Counted from the first letter of the stretch, positions 56,244-64,000 are shown. The stretch: DNA of 64,000 bases from Allorhodopirellula heiligendammensis (GCF_007860105.1 NZ_SJPU01000004.1:213856-277855), one strand, 5' to 3'. Notes: a model not told the origin generated them from the sequence alone. Program-made: numbers and translations.

Positions 56244-56609
56244 TCACCCCACCAATACCAAACGACCGTATGCGATGAATCCGCAAATCACAGCGACCAC
56301 GATCCAATAAATCATTGGACCAAATGTCGAGTCACCGGAGGAGTAATGAAGGGCCGTGAATATCAACATTTCTACTGCGATGCAAATTGCCGCAACCGGA
56401 GCTAAGATAGCGAAAGGCTTGTAGAACAGTGGAATGACCAAAGCAATACTTACGAGGATTTCAATGCCTCCCATCGCTAGCCACATTCCGTTCGGAATAG
56501 CTTTAAGCGATGGCATTGTCTTTTCAACTGAATTTGAAAACTTCCAAACTGCCCCCATTAAGGTATGGAGCGCCATGAGGATTTGAAGAATCCATAGAAA
56601 GATGTTCAT
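56244..56609 (-). CDS. DoxX-like membrane protein
   Basis: A small integral membrane protein of 121 residues with four helices: ILQILMALHTLMGAVWKF, MWLAMGGIEILVSIALVIPL, ILAPVAAICIAVEMLIFTA and MIYWIVVAVICGFIAYG. This is the layout of DoxX-like proteins, implicated elsewhere in redox or membrane stress. The ATG at 56609 overlaps the preceding stop (ATGA) and has AGGGGAAG upstream. Confidence 0.88.
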   Translation of the reverse strand: MNIFLWILQILMALHTLMGAVWKFSNSVEKTMPSLKAIPNGMWLAMGGIEILVSIALVIPLFYKPFAILAPVAAICIAVEMLIFTALHYSSGDSTFGPMIYWIVVAVICGFIAYGRLVLVG

Positions 56610-57046
56610 GTAGCTTCCCCTTTGCTGTCCAGTATTATTTCGGTGAGCTTGTTGAGCATTTCTGACCATCCATGCTTCGCTCCCTGAAGAGCTTGTTTGC
56701 CAAACGGTTCTGCAACATTAAATCCGGAATGCTCAAAGACCAGCCGCGTGCCGCCCCCTTCCCGCTCAAGCTTGAAACTGACCTGCGTCCCGACAAGTGC
56801 CCCCCCTTCCCAAGAAAACACGAGCCGATTTGGCTCGTCACACTGGAGCACTTCACAATGCACGCACAACCCTTCAAATCCAACCTCGGGTTTGGGCGGC
56901 ACTTCGAATGTGAACTGATGCCCGACTCGTGGCTCAAAATCATTTGGGTATAACCACTCGCTCAGTGCAGCACTGCTGGCGAGTGATTTCCAAACCGCTT
57001 CTGGCGGCTTCGGAAACAGAATCTCACGGTGGATGGTTTGGCTCAC
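56606..57046 (-). CDS. SRPBCC/AHSA1-type hydrophobic-ligand-binding protein
   Basis: A 146-residue START-like protein of the activator-of-Hsp90 homologue family. It begins MSQTIHREILFPKPPEAVWKSL and has the family pattern WLYPNDFEPRVGHQFTFE, RLVFSWEGG and GTRLVFEHSGF, ending GWSEMLNKLTEIIL. It probably binds a hydrophobic ligand; such genes are very commonly paired with ArsR regulators. Its GTG start overlaps the ArsR stop by four bases. Confidence 0.9.
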   Translation of the reverse strand: MSQTIHREILFPKPPEAVWKSLASSAALSEWLYPNDFEPRVGHQFTFEVPPKPEVGFEGLCVHCEVLQCDEPNRLVFSWEGGALVGTQVSFKLEREGGGTRLVFEHSGFNVAEPFGKQALQGAKHGWSEMLNKLTEIILDSKGEAT

Positions 57047-57378
57047 TTTTCGTCTCCTTTCATCACATGCTCTTGTAGTCGCTGAAGATGCTTGTCCCAG
57101 AACTGTTCGTAGTGCGCAATCCAGTCCCGCACGGGGGCTAGCCGATCAGGAGCCAACCGGTACCGACGCTCTCGGCCGTGTCGTTGCTCCGTAACAAGTC
57201 CAGCGTTTAAGAGCACGCGAAGATGCTGGGAAACCGCAGGCCGACTCATCTCGAACTGTTCGGCAATCGCATTCACCGGGCGTTCGGCCTCAATGAGTGC
57301 GTCCAGCATTTGGCGACGTGCCGGATGGCTGATGGCGGCAAAAACATCGGTATCGGCAGTTTTGATCGTCGCAGGCAT
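57043..57378 (-). CDS. ArsR-family winged-helix repressor
   Basis: A small repressor of 111 residues. The winged helix is clear: VFAAISHPARRQMLDALIEA, NAIAEQFEMSRPAVSQHLRVLLNAGLV and RHGRERRYRLAPDRL. No Cys metal-binding motif is present, so it belongs to the non-metal branch that accompanies SRPBCC genes. The ATG at 57378 has TAAGGG upstream; the longer frame to 57582 covers its own promoter and is rejected. It is the first gene of a four-gene operon with overlapping or nearly touching cistrons. Confidence 0.92.
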   Translation of the reverse strand: MPATIKTADTDVFAAISHPARRQMLDALIEAERPVNAIAEQFEMSRPAVSQHLRVLLNAGLVTEQRHGRERRYRLAPDRLAPVRDWIAHYEQFWDKHLQRLQEHVMKGDEK

Positions 57379-57391
57379 ACCCTTAGAATAC

Positions 57392-57407
57392 GTAAGTGCA
57401 TGCTTAC
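57392..57407. promoter_or_regulatory. Candidate ArsR operator
   Basis: GTAAGTGCATGCTTAC has five-base perfect arms (GTAAG/CTTAC) around TGCATG and begins 14 bases upstream of the ArsR start codon. This is the place and size of an autoregulatory ArsR operator. Confidence 0.5.
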
Positions 57408-57771
57408 CTGTCAAGAACTGCGATGCACAAATAAGTGTGAAGCCGATGCAATTGTCATCGCCGCTAAGATGCCCGGTTGGCGACGAGGAGCAGCGGAGTG
57501 GGCAAACGTCAGTTTTTACCTTGTGCTGCGACGCCGACCAATAACGGCCCACGTTTCCTGCCAGGGCATACGCCATATTCAAGTCGAGTCATAAGACAAG
57601 CACAAAACCAGTGCCAATAGGAATGGCGCGAGGAACCTGCTCTTGCGTTTGGTCAACTTCACGGTCCAAAAACGATGCGGAACTTCATCCGGTGTTGGCA
57701 TACGAGACGTGGATCAGTGCCGAGGGCACACGCACCCAGAACGCAAAACTGCCTTGCTCATTCTGATCCGT

Positions 57772-58467
57772 TTAGGCATAAGCCACCCAGCCACGAAAAG
57801 CGAAGCCGACGTAGAACAGGCTGACGTTTGAGAATCCAGCCTCTCGCAGAATGGCCTCGTCCTCTTGGGGAGTGAGAATCGACAACTGGGACTCGACTGC
57901 TTCGCGAGCTTTATTCGCGTTTTCGGATTTGACACCGGAGCTGACCGCGAAGGCTGCGTATCGCGACAGCCACACAGCCCGTTCTCCATCACCTTGAGGA
58001 ATGCTCAGGTGAGCCACAACGAGCGGTGAGCCGGGTTTCAGCCGTCTGCGAGTTTCGCACGCCATTCGCCGACGTTCTTCGCGCTCGACAAAGTGCATCG
58101 TCAGGATGCAAGTTGCTGCATCAAATGGGCCATCAGGCGTAACGTCAATCAAGCCGTGGTGCAGTTGAACGCGTGATGCGATTGGCCCCATGGTTTGTTC
58201 GGCCAACGTCAGCATCTCTTTTGACGGATCAACTCCGTCAAAAGACCAGCTCGGCTGAGCCTCGGCAAAAACTTTCAGCTCCAATCCGCCGCCTGCCCCG
58301 ATTACGAGGACGCGACCATTTTCCGGGACTCGCTCTGCCAAGAGCCAGCACACCATCCGCTGCATGTCAGAAAATCCCGGCACGAACCGCGGCGGCCCTT
58401 CGGTGTAACGTGCGACTGCATAGGTGTTGGAGAACGCGTTCTCAGCGAAGCTTTTTTCCTCATCCAT
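57772..58467 (-). CDS. Class I SAM-dependent methyltransferase
   Basis: A 231-residue methyltransferase. It has the glycine-rich SAM motif RVLVIGAGGGLELKVFAE, acidic ribose-binding position in FDGVDPSKEML, motif FDAATCILTMHFVERE and LKPGSPLVVAHLS. It ends with the typical REAGFSNVSLFYVGFAFRGWVA. The substrate is unknown. The ATG at 58467 has GAGAGGA upstream and overlaps the Rrf2 gene's end by eight bases, so the pair is coupled. Confidence 0.9.
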   Translation of the reverse strand: MDEEKSFAENAFSNTYAVARYTEGPPRFVPGFSDMQRMVCWLLAERVPENGRVLVIGAGGGLELKVFAEAQPSWSFDGVDPSKEMLTLAEQTMGPIASRVQLHHGLIDVTPDGPFDAATCILTMHFVEREERRRMACETRRRLKPGSPLVVAHLSIPQGDGERAVWLSRYAAFAVSSGVKSENANKAREAVESQLSILTPQEDEAILREAGFSNVSLFYVGFAFRGWVAYA

Positions 58468-58924
58468 GAGTATCCTCTCTAGATTTGCTTTGACGGCCAT
58501 GCGCAACGATGCGGGCACGGCAGTCGGCGATTAACTTGGCGAGTGTTACATCGCCAAGTCGGCTGAGCAGAAGTTCTTCGGCCTCATCAAAAGTTTGTTG
58601 CAGTGCCGCGTTGACTGCCTGTTCAACGAGGCACTCTGGTGACTCGGTGCGATTTCCGATCGCAAGTAGGGAAGGACTGCCTACGGCTGTGTAGATATGC
58701 CGCAACGTTACGTCTGCCAGATCACACGAAAGCCTCCATCCCCCGCCATGCCCCTTTTCCGATTGCACATAGCCTTGCTTCCGAAGTCCTGCCATGGTGC
58801 GGCGCACTACCACCGGATTGGTGTTCATCATCTTTGAAAGGTCCTCGGACGTGACAGGCCCATCACGCTCAGCGAGGTGGAGCAGGATGTGAAGCACGCC
58901 AGAAAGTTTGCTATCGCGTATCAT
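58460..58924 (-). CDS. Rrf2-family transcriptional regulator
   Basis: A 154-residue Rrf2 protein. It begins MIRDSKLSGVLHILLHLAE, with winged helix TSEDLSKMMNTNPVVVRRTMAGLRKQGYVQS and the wing GHGGGWRLSCDLADVTL. It lacks the three spaced cysteines that bind an Fe-S cluster in IscR and NsrR; only a single Cys (PECLVEQ) is present in that loop, so it probably senses something else. The ATG at 58924 lies inside a perfect inverted repeat. It is transcribed together with the methyltransferase. Confidence 0.92.
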   Translation of the reverse strand: MIRDSKLSGVLHILLHLAERDGPVTSEDLSKMMNTNPVVVRRTMAGLRKQGYVQSEKGHGGGWRLSCDLADVTLRHIYTAVGSPSLLAIGNRTESPECLVEQAVNAALQQTFDEAEELLLSRLGDVTLAKLIADCRARIVAHGRQSKSREDTHG

Positions 58925-58944
58925 GTAACTTATGGTATTACATG
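58922..58944. promoter_or_regulatory. Candidate Rrf2 operator overlapping its own start codon
   Basis: CATGTAA and TTACATG are perfect seven-base arms separated by nine bases. The left arm contains the complement of the Rrf2 start codon, so bound repressor would block both transcription and initiation. Confidence 0.6.
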
Positions 58945-59184
58945 CACCGGCGGGCGTCAAGAGACGGCATTTACCGTGTGGTGGTAAACCGAAGATCCTC
59001 AAAAACGCCTGAGATCAAACGATGCTTTGACGCTTACATCTCGTTGGTCTTCATCAAGCAGGAATAGTACCGCCCAGAATCCCTCCGCCAACTACAGTTG
59101 TGCTCGTTTCCTGGCTACTGCGAGACAGACTTGTTCTTAGGCACATCGCAGCGCGCCTATTTCGACTCAGGCGTCTTGCCGATG

Positions 59185-59406
59185 TCAGTCGACCGCACGG
59201 AACGCGTCCACGACTTCAACAGCTTCGGTTAGATCGTACGTCGCATCAGTGAAGCGATCTCCTGAGTTGTGACGTCCATCATTGGGCAGCGTTGTGGGCA
59301 ACCGCGACGCGTGGAGCGCGCCAATTGCCACCGACTGAGCCTTGACAGTGACAAAGGAATTTGGACTCGTTAAGTAGCTTCCGAGCAATAGCTTAGAGAC
59401 AGCCAT
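59185..59406 (-). CDS. Small hypothetical ORF, doubtful
   Basis: A 73-residue frame beginning MAVSKLLLGSYLTSPNSFV. Its end (FTDATYDLTEAVEVVDAFRAVD) has protein-like composition, but no clear ribosome-binding site precedes the ATG and I recognise no family. It is either a small unknown gene or the remnant of a larger one. The rest of the region 58945-59487 is without recognisable content. Confidence 0.3.
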   Translation of the reverse strand: MAVSKLLLGSYLTSPNSFVTVKAQSVAIGALHASRLPTTLPNDGRHNSGDRFTDATYDLTEAVEVVDAFRAVD

Positions 59407-59487
59407 GGTCCGAGACAGTGAGACTTAGGGGTTCGTTTGAACCGCTATCCAACCGAACTGTGGCGGTGGTTTTCAAGCACTTTCCCG

Positions 59488-60090
59488 TCAGTCCTTGAAG
59501 ATGGAATCAAGATGGTAGTGCAAAATCGCCATCGCTTGCTTTGGCGTTCGCTGCCCAACTAAAACGCTCATCCCCAAGCCGTGATTCAACGCCAGCAAGC
59601 GTGCAGACTCGATCAGAGGTGCGATAGACTCGAGCAATTCTCCACGCTCCTGTCCGCTTGCAAATATCGTCGCAAGCTGTTTTTCCAGGCGTTTGGGCCC
59701 TTCGACGAAAGGTTTCTTCGCCAGCTCCTGGTCGTTCATCGCCAGAATTGCGTAAGCAGACCAGACACGCTGAAAGAGACGACTCTCCTCGTCCGTGGGA
59801 AGCGCTTCTTCAAGGAATGCCTCAAGGTGCTGGCGGACCGTTGGAGTTTGCGGCAACTGTTGCTTGCGTTGCTCCCATCTGGCATGGCTCAGCTCTTCCA
59901 GCCTCTCAAGGGCAGACTGCATCAAGCTTGCTTTGTCACCGAAGTAGAACTGGACCTGACGTAACGAGACTCCTGCCTTCGCGGCAACCGTACGCATCGA
60001 CACAGCGTGCAGCCCTTCTTCCCCTGCGGTCTGCAATAGCGCGTCAATGATCTCGCATCGACGCTCGCGATGGCTAACTCGTTTTGGCAT
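59488..60090 (-). CDS. TetR-family transcriptional regulator
   Basis: A 200-residue repressor. The N-terminal TetR helix-turn-helix is canonical: EIIDALLQTAGEEGLHAVSMRTVAAKAGVSLRQVQFYFGDK. A helical ligand-binding domain follows. It probably responds to a small hydrophobic compound. A near-ideal 26-bp palindromic operator lies 31 bases upstream of its ATG. The divergent gene expected to be its target appears degenerate. Confidence 0.93.
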   Translation of the reverse strand: MPKRVSHRERRCEIIDALLQTAGEEGLHAVSMRTVAAKAGVSLRQVQFYFGDKASLMQSALERLEELSHARWEQRKQQLPQTPTVRQHLEAFLEEALPTDEESRLFQRVWSAYAILAMNDQELAKKPFVEGPKRLEKQLATIFASGQERGELLESIAPLIESARLLALNHGLGMSVLVGQRTPKQAMAILHYHLDSIFKD

Positions 60091-60120
60091 GGGGTGACCT
60101 TTGACAACTTGCGAGACGCT

Positions 60121-60146
60121 TTTTATGATACAAGTGTATCATAAAA
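60121..60146. promoter_or_regulatory. Perfect 26-bp palindrome, TetR operator
   Basis: TTTTATGATAC and GTATCATAAAA are perfect 11-base arms around AAGT. The palindrome stands between the TetR gene (leftward) and an ORF starting at 60169 (rightward), as expected for an operator controlling both directions. The right half also supplies AT-rich promoter-like sequence. Confidence 0.85.
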
Positions 60147-60168
60147 ACAGAAACTTGGTTGGCCATCG

Positions 60169-60633
60169 ATGTCCACAATGACTCAATCCACTGAAATCCC
60201 TTCAATTGCTGGAAAGATTTGGCTCTGCGGCGCTATTAACCGATCGCACTATGAAGTCGATCGTGGTTGTAAATGTGAACGAACGATATGCACCGATCTT
60301 ATTCTTCCCATTCGTGAAGAGAAGGACGCGATCTGCAGGATTTATCGGGATCTCTATGAAATTGATCCCTCGCGGAGCATTTCCGATGACACGGACTGGA
60401 CGGGTGCCGTGATCAAGTCTTGCTGTCACCTGTCGGCACTGCTTGATCTTTCATTGAGGCTGGCGGCTAAGAACGCGGTTCCTGTCGCCGTCGCTACGTC
60501 TGAGTCCATGGATCGCCTGCGGTCCTGGGCCAGAGGTCGGTGTCTGTCGGCGAGTCGCTCAGGAATCTATCAGCAGACCGATGGGGCGTCAAAGACTTGT
60601 CGCCGCGTCAACGGCGAACCGTCGATCAACTGA
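60169..60633 (+). CDS. ORF divergent from TetR, possibly degenerate
   Basis: A 154-residue frame starting MSTMTQSTEIPSIAGK, 23 bases after the TetR operator. The start region looks plausible for a TetR-controlled gene, but the translation soon becomes Cys- and Arg-rich without recognisable domains (HYEVDRGCKCERTICTD; WARGRCLSASRSGIYQ). Protein-like stretches also occur in the next frame, which suggests frameshifts in a decayed enzyme gene. I cannot name the family. Confidence 0.35.
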   Translation: MSTMTQSTEIPSIAGKIWLCGAINRSHYEVDRGCKCERTICTDLILPIREEKDAICRIYRDLYEIDPSRSISDDTDWTGAVIKSCCHLSALLDLSLRLAAKNAVPVAVATSESMDRLRSWARGRCLSASRSGIYQQTDGASKTCRRVNGEPSIN

Positions 60634-61416
60634 GCCAGGTTTTAAAATCCGGATTTCAAACCCATCCGGACGGTGTCGATCGGCGAGTGAACGACTTCGC
60701 TCGACCATGGCCGCGGCTCGGTTGAGTTTCAATTGGTTGGCGACGGTGACACGTCATCGAGAAAGTCGGAGCGACCCGCGAAAGTGTCGCCGAGCAGGCG
60801 ATCGAGAGCGGATTTGGCCCGACGGCTAAGGAAGGAAGCAAGCTGCGACACTCTGGCCACATCGAAGCAGGATCTGCTCGAAGTGGTACCGCCGCCTATG
60901 ACGCGTACAACTCGCCAAACGGCGCAGCGACGGACCGATTCGGTAGCTGAGGATGGCAGGTGAGGTGCACCAGTCCAATCCCACTTTTTAGGAGCTTGGG
61001 TAACTGCACATCTCATCGTGCTGCCCGTCGACGCTCCCCGAACAACATGCCGCAACCACCTGACCGATCAGCGACAGCTCCGTCGTCGTGGCGAACCATG
61101 ATGAAGCGACGTTCATGTTGTGGGGCAGACAAACCTGTGGTCGGTGAGTGACAATGAATGTTGATCACACTTTTAACCAGAGCCTTCGTGCGGCGGCGGT
61201 GCCTGCACCTCCAGCCCTCGCCAACTGGTCCACCTGCCGGTGTCGATGAATGATTGCTGACGGGCGGTTAACTCAGGCCAAAATCCGAAACTATCCAGGA
61301 CGTGCATCGAGGCGGTCTAGTCCACGGCGACCGTCATCTCGTCGTAAGTGTTGATGGCACATATTGGCAAATTTCTTAACATGACAGTAGCGACGTCAAC
61401 GCGTTCCGCAAAAAGC
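60634..61416. other. Long stretch without a supportable gene
   Basis: Several frames of 60-110 codons overlap on both strands between 60634 and 61151, none with a recognisable motif or good ribosome-binding site. From 61152 to 61416 I see no frame of note. It is probably decayed accessory DNA between the TetR locus and the relict integron leader. Confidence 0.4.
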
Positions 61417-61445
61417 TTGACCTGCGGGCTCGCCTCCCTCATAAT
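61417..61445 (+). promoter_or_regulatory. Promoter of the relict integron leader
   Basis: TTGACC and CATAAT stand 17 bases apart. Both boxes, the spacer length and part of the spacer (CTC..C.CCCT) match the candidate cassette promoter at 42515-42543. It points toward the gene at 61596. Confidence 0.65.
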
Positions 61446-61483
61446 CATTGCCGCTGGAGCGATCGGTGATCTGCTGTCCTCTT

Positions 61484-61540
61484 AAATCGGTGATAACTCC
61501 GGCAGTGTCACCGACCGAACCGAAGGTGCATCCGGCAGTG
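61484..61540 (+). repeat. Diverged copy of the integron 1 leader
   Basis: CGGTGATAAC, then GTGTCACCGA, GAACCGAAGGT and CA.CCGGC occur in the same order and nearly the same spacing as at 42580-42628 beside the first integrase. No integrase gene is attached to this copy, so it seems to be a relict leader/attI fragment. Confidence 0.6.
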
Positions 61541-61595
61541 AGGCTTCCAAAACCAGCTGCTTTGACAGATCGCCTCGACGAAGACAGGAAAAGAT

Positions 61596-61958
61596 ATGAA
61601 ACGCAAGGAATCAGAGGCGATTGTCGGGTATAGCGTCCTCGAGAAATTCGAAGACTGTTACCAATACAATGAGAATGCTTGCTTCATCGCAGACTCTCAG
61701 AGCAGCGCCGGTGCTTTTCTGATCTATGGACACGGCGACGCGAATGATTGCCGGATCGACGAAGTTACCTTTGACGACATCATGCACGACTACGGGGGAT
61801 CGTGCGGCGAGTACGCTATGGAAAGCGAGGCGTTTGCTCGATTTAAGAGAATCGCAGCGTTGAACGCCGTCACCTTCACGTCTGAAATTTACGATGGAGA
61901 CGCGACCCTCTTTGTGGTTCAAATTGACGGCGTCCAGATTGTTGATGACGACGAATGA
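61596..61958 (+). CDS. Acidic hypothetical protein behind a relict integron leader
   Basis: A 120-residue acidic protein I do not recognise (MKRKESEAIVGYSVLEKFED at the start; DEVTFDDIMHDYGGSCGEYAM; DATLFVVQIDGVQIVDDDE at the end). The sequence is protein-like, with an alpha/beta feel and no signal or membrane segment. AGGAAA precedes the ATG by about six bases. A good sigma-70 promoter lies 150 bases upstream. It may be a former cassette gene, but I find no attC after it. A role as an immunity or antitoxin-type protein would be guesswork. Confidence 0.65.
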   Translation: MKRKESEAIVGYSVLEKFEDCYQYNENACFIADSQSSAGAFLIYGHGDANDCRIDEVTFDDIMHDYGGSCGEYAMESEAFARFKRIAALNAVTFTSEIYDGDATLFVVQIDGVQIVDDDE

Positions 61959-62083
61959 GCAAGTACAGACGATTGAGAGCGAGTGGCCTTGCACTATCGG
62001 TTTCTGGCCGCCGCTACGTCAGCCGACTGAAGACGATCAGGCAAAGTCGCGATTGCCATCTCTTTTTCCCTTTTAATTCTGCT

Positions 62084-63409
62084 TCAGCCCACCGTCCCCA
62101 ATAGCCGATCCAGCGGACTGACCAATCCAGACTCCTGCGGATTGCGAACATGCGTGTAAATCTCCGTCGTCTTCACATCGTTGTGCCCGAGTAACTGCTG
62201 AATCTCACGGATGTTCGTACCCTGCCACAACAAATGCGTTGCAAAGCAGTGCCGAAAAGTATGGCTCGTCACATGCTTAAACAATCTCGCCGCCTGCACC
62301 GCTCGCCGTAAATGGTGTGCAAAGTTATCCATGTGAAGGTGATGTCGATGCAGTCGCCCGGTCTGCGGATCGCGCGACAGCCGATTCGAAGCAAACAGGA
62401 ATTGCCACCCCAGTTCCTGATGCGCGTTGGGGTACTTCCGGTCCAACGCAAACGGCAACCATACCGAGGCGATCCCGTCGGCAACATCGTGCCGATGGAG
62501 CACTTCACGCGATGCCACCCATCGCTCCAAGGGCGCGATCAAATTGTCTGGCATCGGCACCAACCGGCTCTTGCCGAACTTGGAATCCCGGATCTCAATC
62601 TGCTTGTTCGCAAAATCGATATCCTTGACCCGCAACCGCATCGCCTCACTGATCCGCATCCCACACCCGTAAAGTAAATGGGCGATTACCAAGTACACGC
62701 CGCGCAACCCAGCGAACACGCTGGAAACCTCCTCCACACCGAGCACCGTCGGCACGAAAGTTCCCTTGCTCGCGCGGATTGCCTCGATCCGACCCATATC
62801 CTGCTTTAAAACCAACTTAAAAAACTTGACCATCGCGTAATACACTCGGTTCTGCGTGCTCGGAGCCACGTTGCCGTCTACCGCGAGATCGGACAGATGG
62901 GCCTCCACATCCTGGTCCCCAATCGTTTCGAAATCCGCCAAGCAGGTCAGACCTCGCGCCGTCATGAACGTCTTCAAATCTTGCACGTACGCTTTCTCAG
63001 TGGCGTAGGCCCTGCCGTCGCTCCGTAACGCTCGCCGAAACGCTTGAATGACGTCGGGTTCGAGCGGGTTAATAACCCCCGCCACACCATCGATTACATC
63101 AAAGCCGCCGTTTTTCGCATGCTCGATCTTGATGATCTGCTCCATCTTTTTCTGCAAGGGAACCAAATCCTCAACCCCCTGCTTTTGAACCCGCAGTCGG
63201 TAAGCCATCAGTGCCTCGATGATCTTCATCCGTTTCCAGGCAGGTACCTTCGCGTCACGCTTATTCCGCAGAAATGCGACCACTTCGTCCGCCGTAAACG
63301 GCCGCTGGTCCTCACCTCGCCGATGATGAAAAACTGAAAACTGCTTGAACCAAATCCGAGCCCACTTCAGATCCTGGTCCGCACGCCCCACTTTGCTGTA
63401 CGTTTCCAT
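62084..63409 (-). CDS. intI: Integron integrase (second copy)
   Basis: A 441-residue IntI-type tyrosine recombinase. Catalytic Arg is in LLYGCGMRISEAMRLRVKD, HTFRHCFATHLLWQG holds His-x-x-Arg, and LLGHNDVKTTEIYTHV has the His and nucleophile Tyr. The IntI-specific insertion is clear (ALDRKYPNAHQELGWQFLFASN...SRDPQ...RHHLHM). The ATG at 63409 has GAGGGAG eight bases upstream; an earlier ATG at 63472 is less likely. It ends SPLDRLLGTVG, the ordinary family length, unlike the first integrase. It is clearly homologous but not identical to that protein. A leader and the beginning of a cassette array lie on its right. Confidence 0.93.
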   Translation of the reverse strand: METYSKVGRADQDLKWARIWFKQFSVFHHRRGEDQRPFTADEVVAFLRNKRDAKVPAWKRMKIIEALMAYRLRVQKQGVEDLVPLQKKMEQIIKIEHAKNGGFDVIDGVAGVINPLEPDVIQAFRRALRSDGRAYATEKAYVQDLKTFMTARGLTCLADFETIGDQDVEAHLSDLAVDGNVAPSTQNRVYYAMVKFFKLVLKQDMGRIEAIRASKGTFVPTVLGVEEVSSVFAGLRGVYLVIAHLLYGCGMRISEAMRLRVKDIDFANKQIEIRDSKFGKSRLVPMPDNLIAPLERWVASREVLHRHDVADGIASVWLPFALDRKYPNAHQELGWQFLFASNRLSRDPQTGRLHRHHLHMDNFAHHLRRAVQAARLFKHVTSHTFRHCFATHLLWQGTNIREIQQLLGHNDVKTTEIYTHVRNPQESGLVSPLDRLLGTVG

Positions 63410-63680
63410 CGCTCTCACTCCCTCGAAATCTAGCCGATTCTCACCGACCGCCTCACCTCCACGCTTTTCCAAATTGACGAAGAGACAAATCCGAAACCGA
63501 AAAGACAGAAGCCATTCCGCTGAACCAACCCCTCAACGTACAGCATCTGTCAAGCGGATTCATCAAAAATTTTGGCCGCTATTTGCTAGCAAAACCACCA
63601 AAAATCATGATCGATGGGTCTGGACCACTGCGTCGCAAAGGGGATCACAAGGTGATGACGATCAGCCCACTGGGTGGATT

Positions 63681-63874
63681 CACTGGCGATAACGGTCGGC
63701 CACCTGGGGGACTCCGCTGGTGATAACGCCCCGAAGCCACCGTCCGCCAACGCGTCAATGGCCCACCCTGTGAGGGGTTGCAACGTGAGAACAAGTCACT
63801 TATTATCACCTGCAAAGTGCCAATAACGCCCCAAAATCACTTGTTCTCACCCTGGGCACCGGGATATAAATAAG
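63681..63874 (+). other. Candidate attI2 region with GATAAC boxes and a 12-bp inverted repeat
   Basis: GGCGATAAC (about 63684), GGTGATAAC (63719), CCAATAAC (about 63820) and an inverted TTATTATCACC (63800) recall the boxes of the first integron's leader. GTGAGAACAAGT (63785-63796) is exactly complementary to ACTTGTTCTCAC (63839-63850). The first cassette starts at GTTACGAG, 63874. Confidence 0.5.
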
Positions 63875-64000
63875 TTACGAGACCAAGCCGGACTGAAGAC
63901 GAGGGTGGATGAAACGCCAAGTATGCCCTGCGGGGCATCGTCCGGCGCCTGAGCCGTGACAACCATCGCCTGCCCTGCGGGGCACGAGTCAGTACACGCC
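63875..64000 (+). mobile_element. First cassette (E) of array 2, cut by the window edge
   Basis: It begins TTACGAGACC after the second integrase's leader. From the core G at 63874 it is identical for 124 bases to the last cassette of array 1 (44269-44392), and carries palindromes at 63924 and 63971. Its attC must lie beyond the window. Confidence 0.8.

Overview
The window looks like a chromosome segment of a Rhodopirellula-like planctomycete (Pirellulaceae). The evidence is a secreted 16-residue-period YTV/Cys repeat protein typical of that group, three formylglycine-type sulfatase genes, a membrane Ser/Thr kinase beside an FHA-type sigma-54 activator, moderately high GC, many solitary genes with long spacers, and integron-type integrases. 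All calls come from reading the sequence; no database search was run.

Layout. 1-9.4 kb: the end of a SNF2 helicase and a SWIM zinc-finger protein, the redox repressor Rex, the YTV repeat protein with a strong terminator, a sulfatase and a class III adenylate cyclase. 9.7-21 kb: a secreted TIM-barrel protein, a ParA-type ATPase, a Pro-rich membrane protein, sulfite reductase, full-length MetH and a PII protein. 21.06-23.7 kb: tRNA-Ala(CGC) overlapped by a 5'-truncated tyrosine integrase, then a REP-associated (RAYT) transposase with short REP-like repeats at its 5' side. 23.7-31 kb: a leftward signalling cluster of Ser/Thr kinase, chorismate mutase AroH, unknown protein, FHA-GAF-AAA+ sigma-54 activator and glycosyltransferase, the last genes overlapping by 1-4 nt. 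31.3-39.3 kb: a zinc-ribbon membrane protein, an HD-domain hydrolase, an atypical Mur-ligase-like protein and the coupled pta-ackA pair.

39.8-64 kb is the accessory part and holds the main discovery. A leftward integron integrase (40498-42246) is followed on its right by a leader with a good sigma-70 promoter, four direct GGCGATAA-type boxes (candidate attI) and then a cassette array with four attC sites of 94-95 bp (42899, 43270, 43613, 44182). The seven-to-eight-base cores match cassette by cassette, as expected for integron cassettes: three cassettes use GTTACGAG/CTCGTAAC and one uses GTTATCCG/CGGATAAC. Only the last carries a plausible gene (43732-44178). The others look gene-less and are filled with copies of a TGCCCTGCGGGGCA palindrome at 47- and 26-bp spacing. 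A second integron integrase (62084-63409) has its own leader, and its first cassette is identical over 124 bp to the last cassette of array 1. The two copies are direct repeats 19.6 kb apart.

Between the integrons lie an ISAs1 remnant, two sulfatase genes (one split by a single in-frame stop), an ISL3 remnant, an ECF-like sigma factor with SDR and DUF1330 genes, an oxidoreductase, an isochorismatase-family protein and an AraC regulator. They are followed by a tightly overlapping ArsR-SRPBCC-DoxX-YdeI operon, an Rrf2-methyltransferase pair and a TetR gene, with palindromic candidate operators beside ArsR, Rrf2 and TetR. A relict integron-type leader at 61.4-61.54 kb precedes a small unknown gene.
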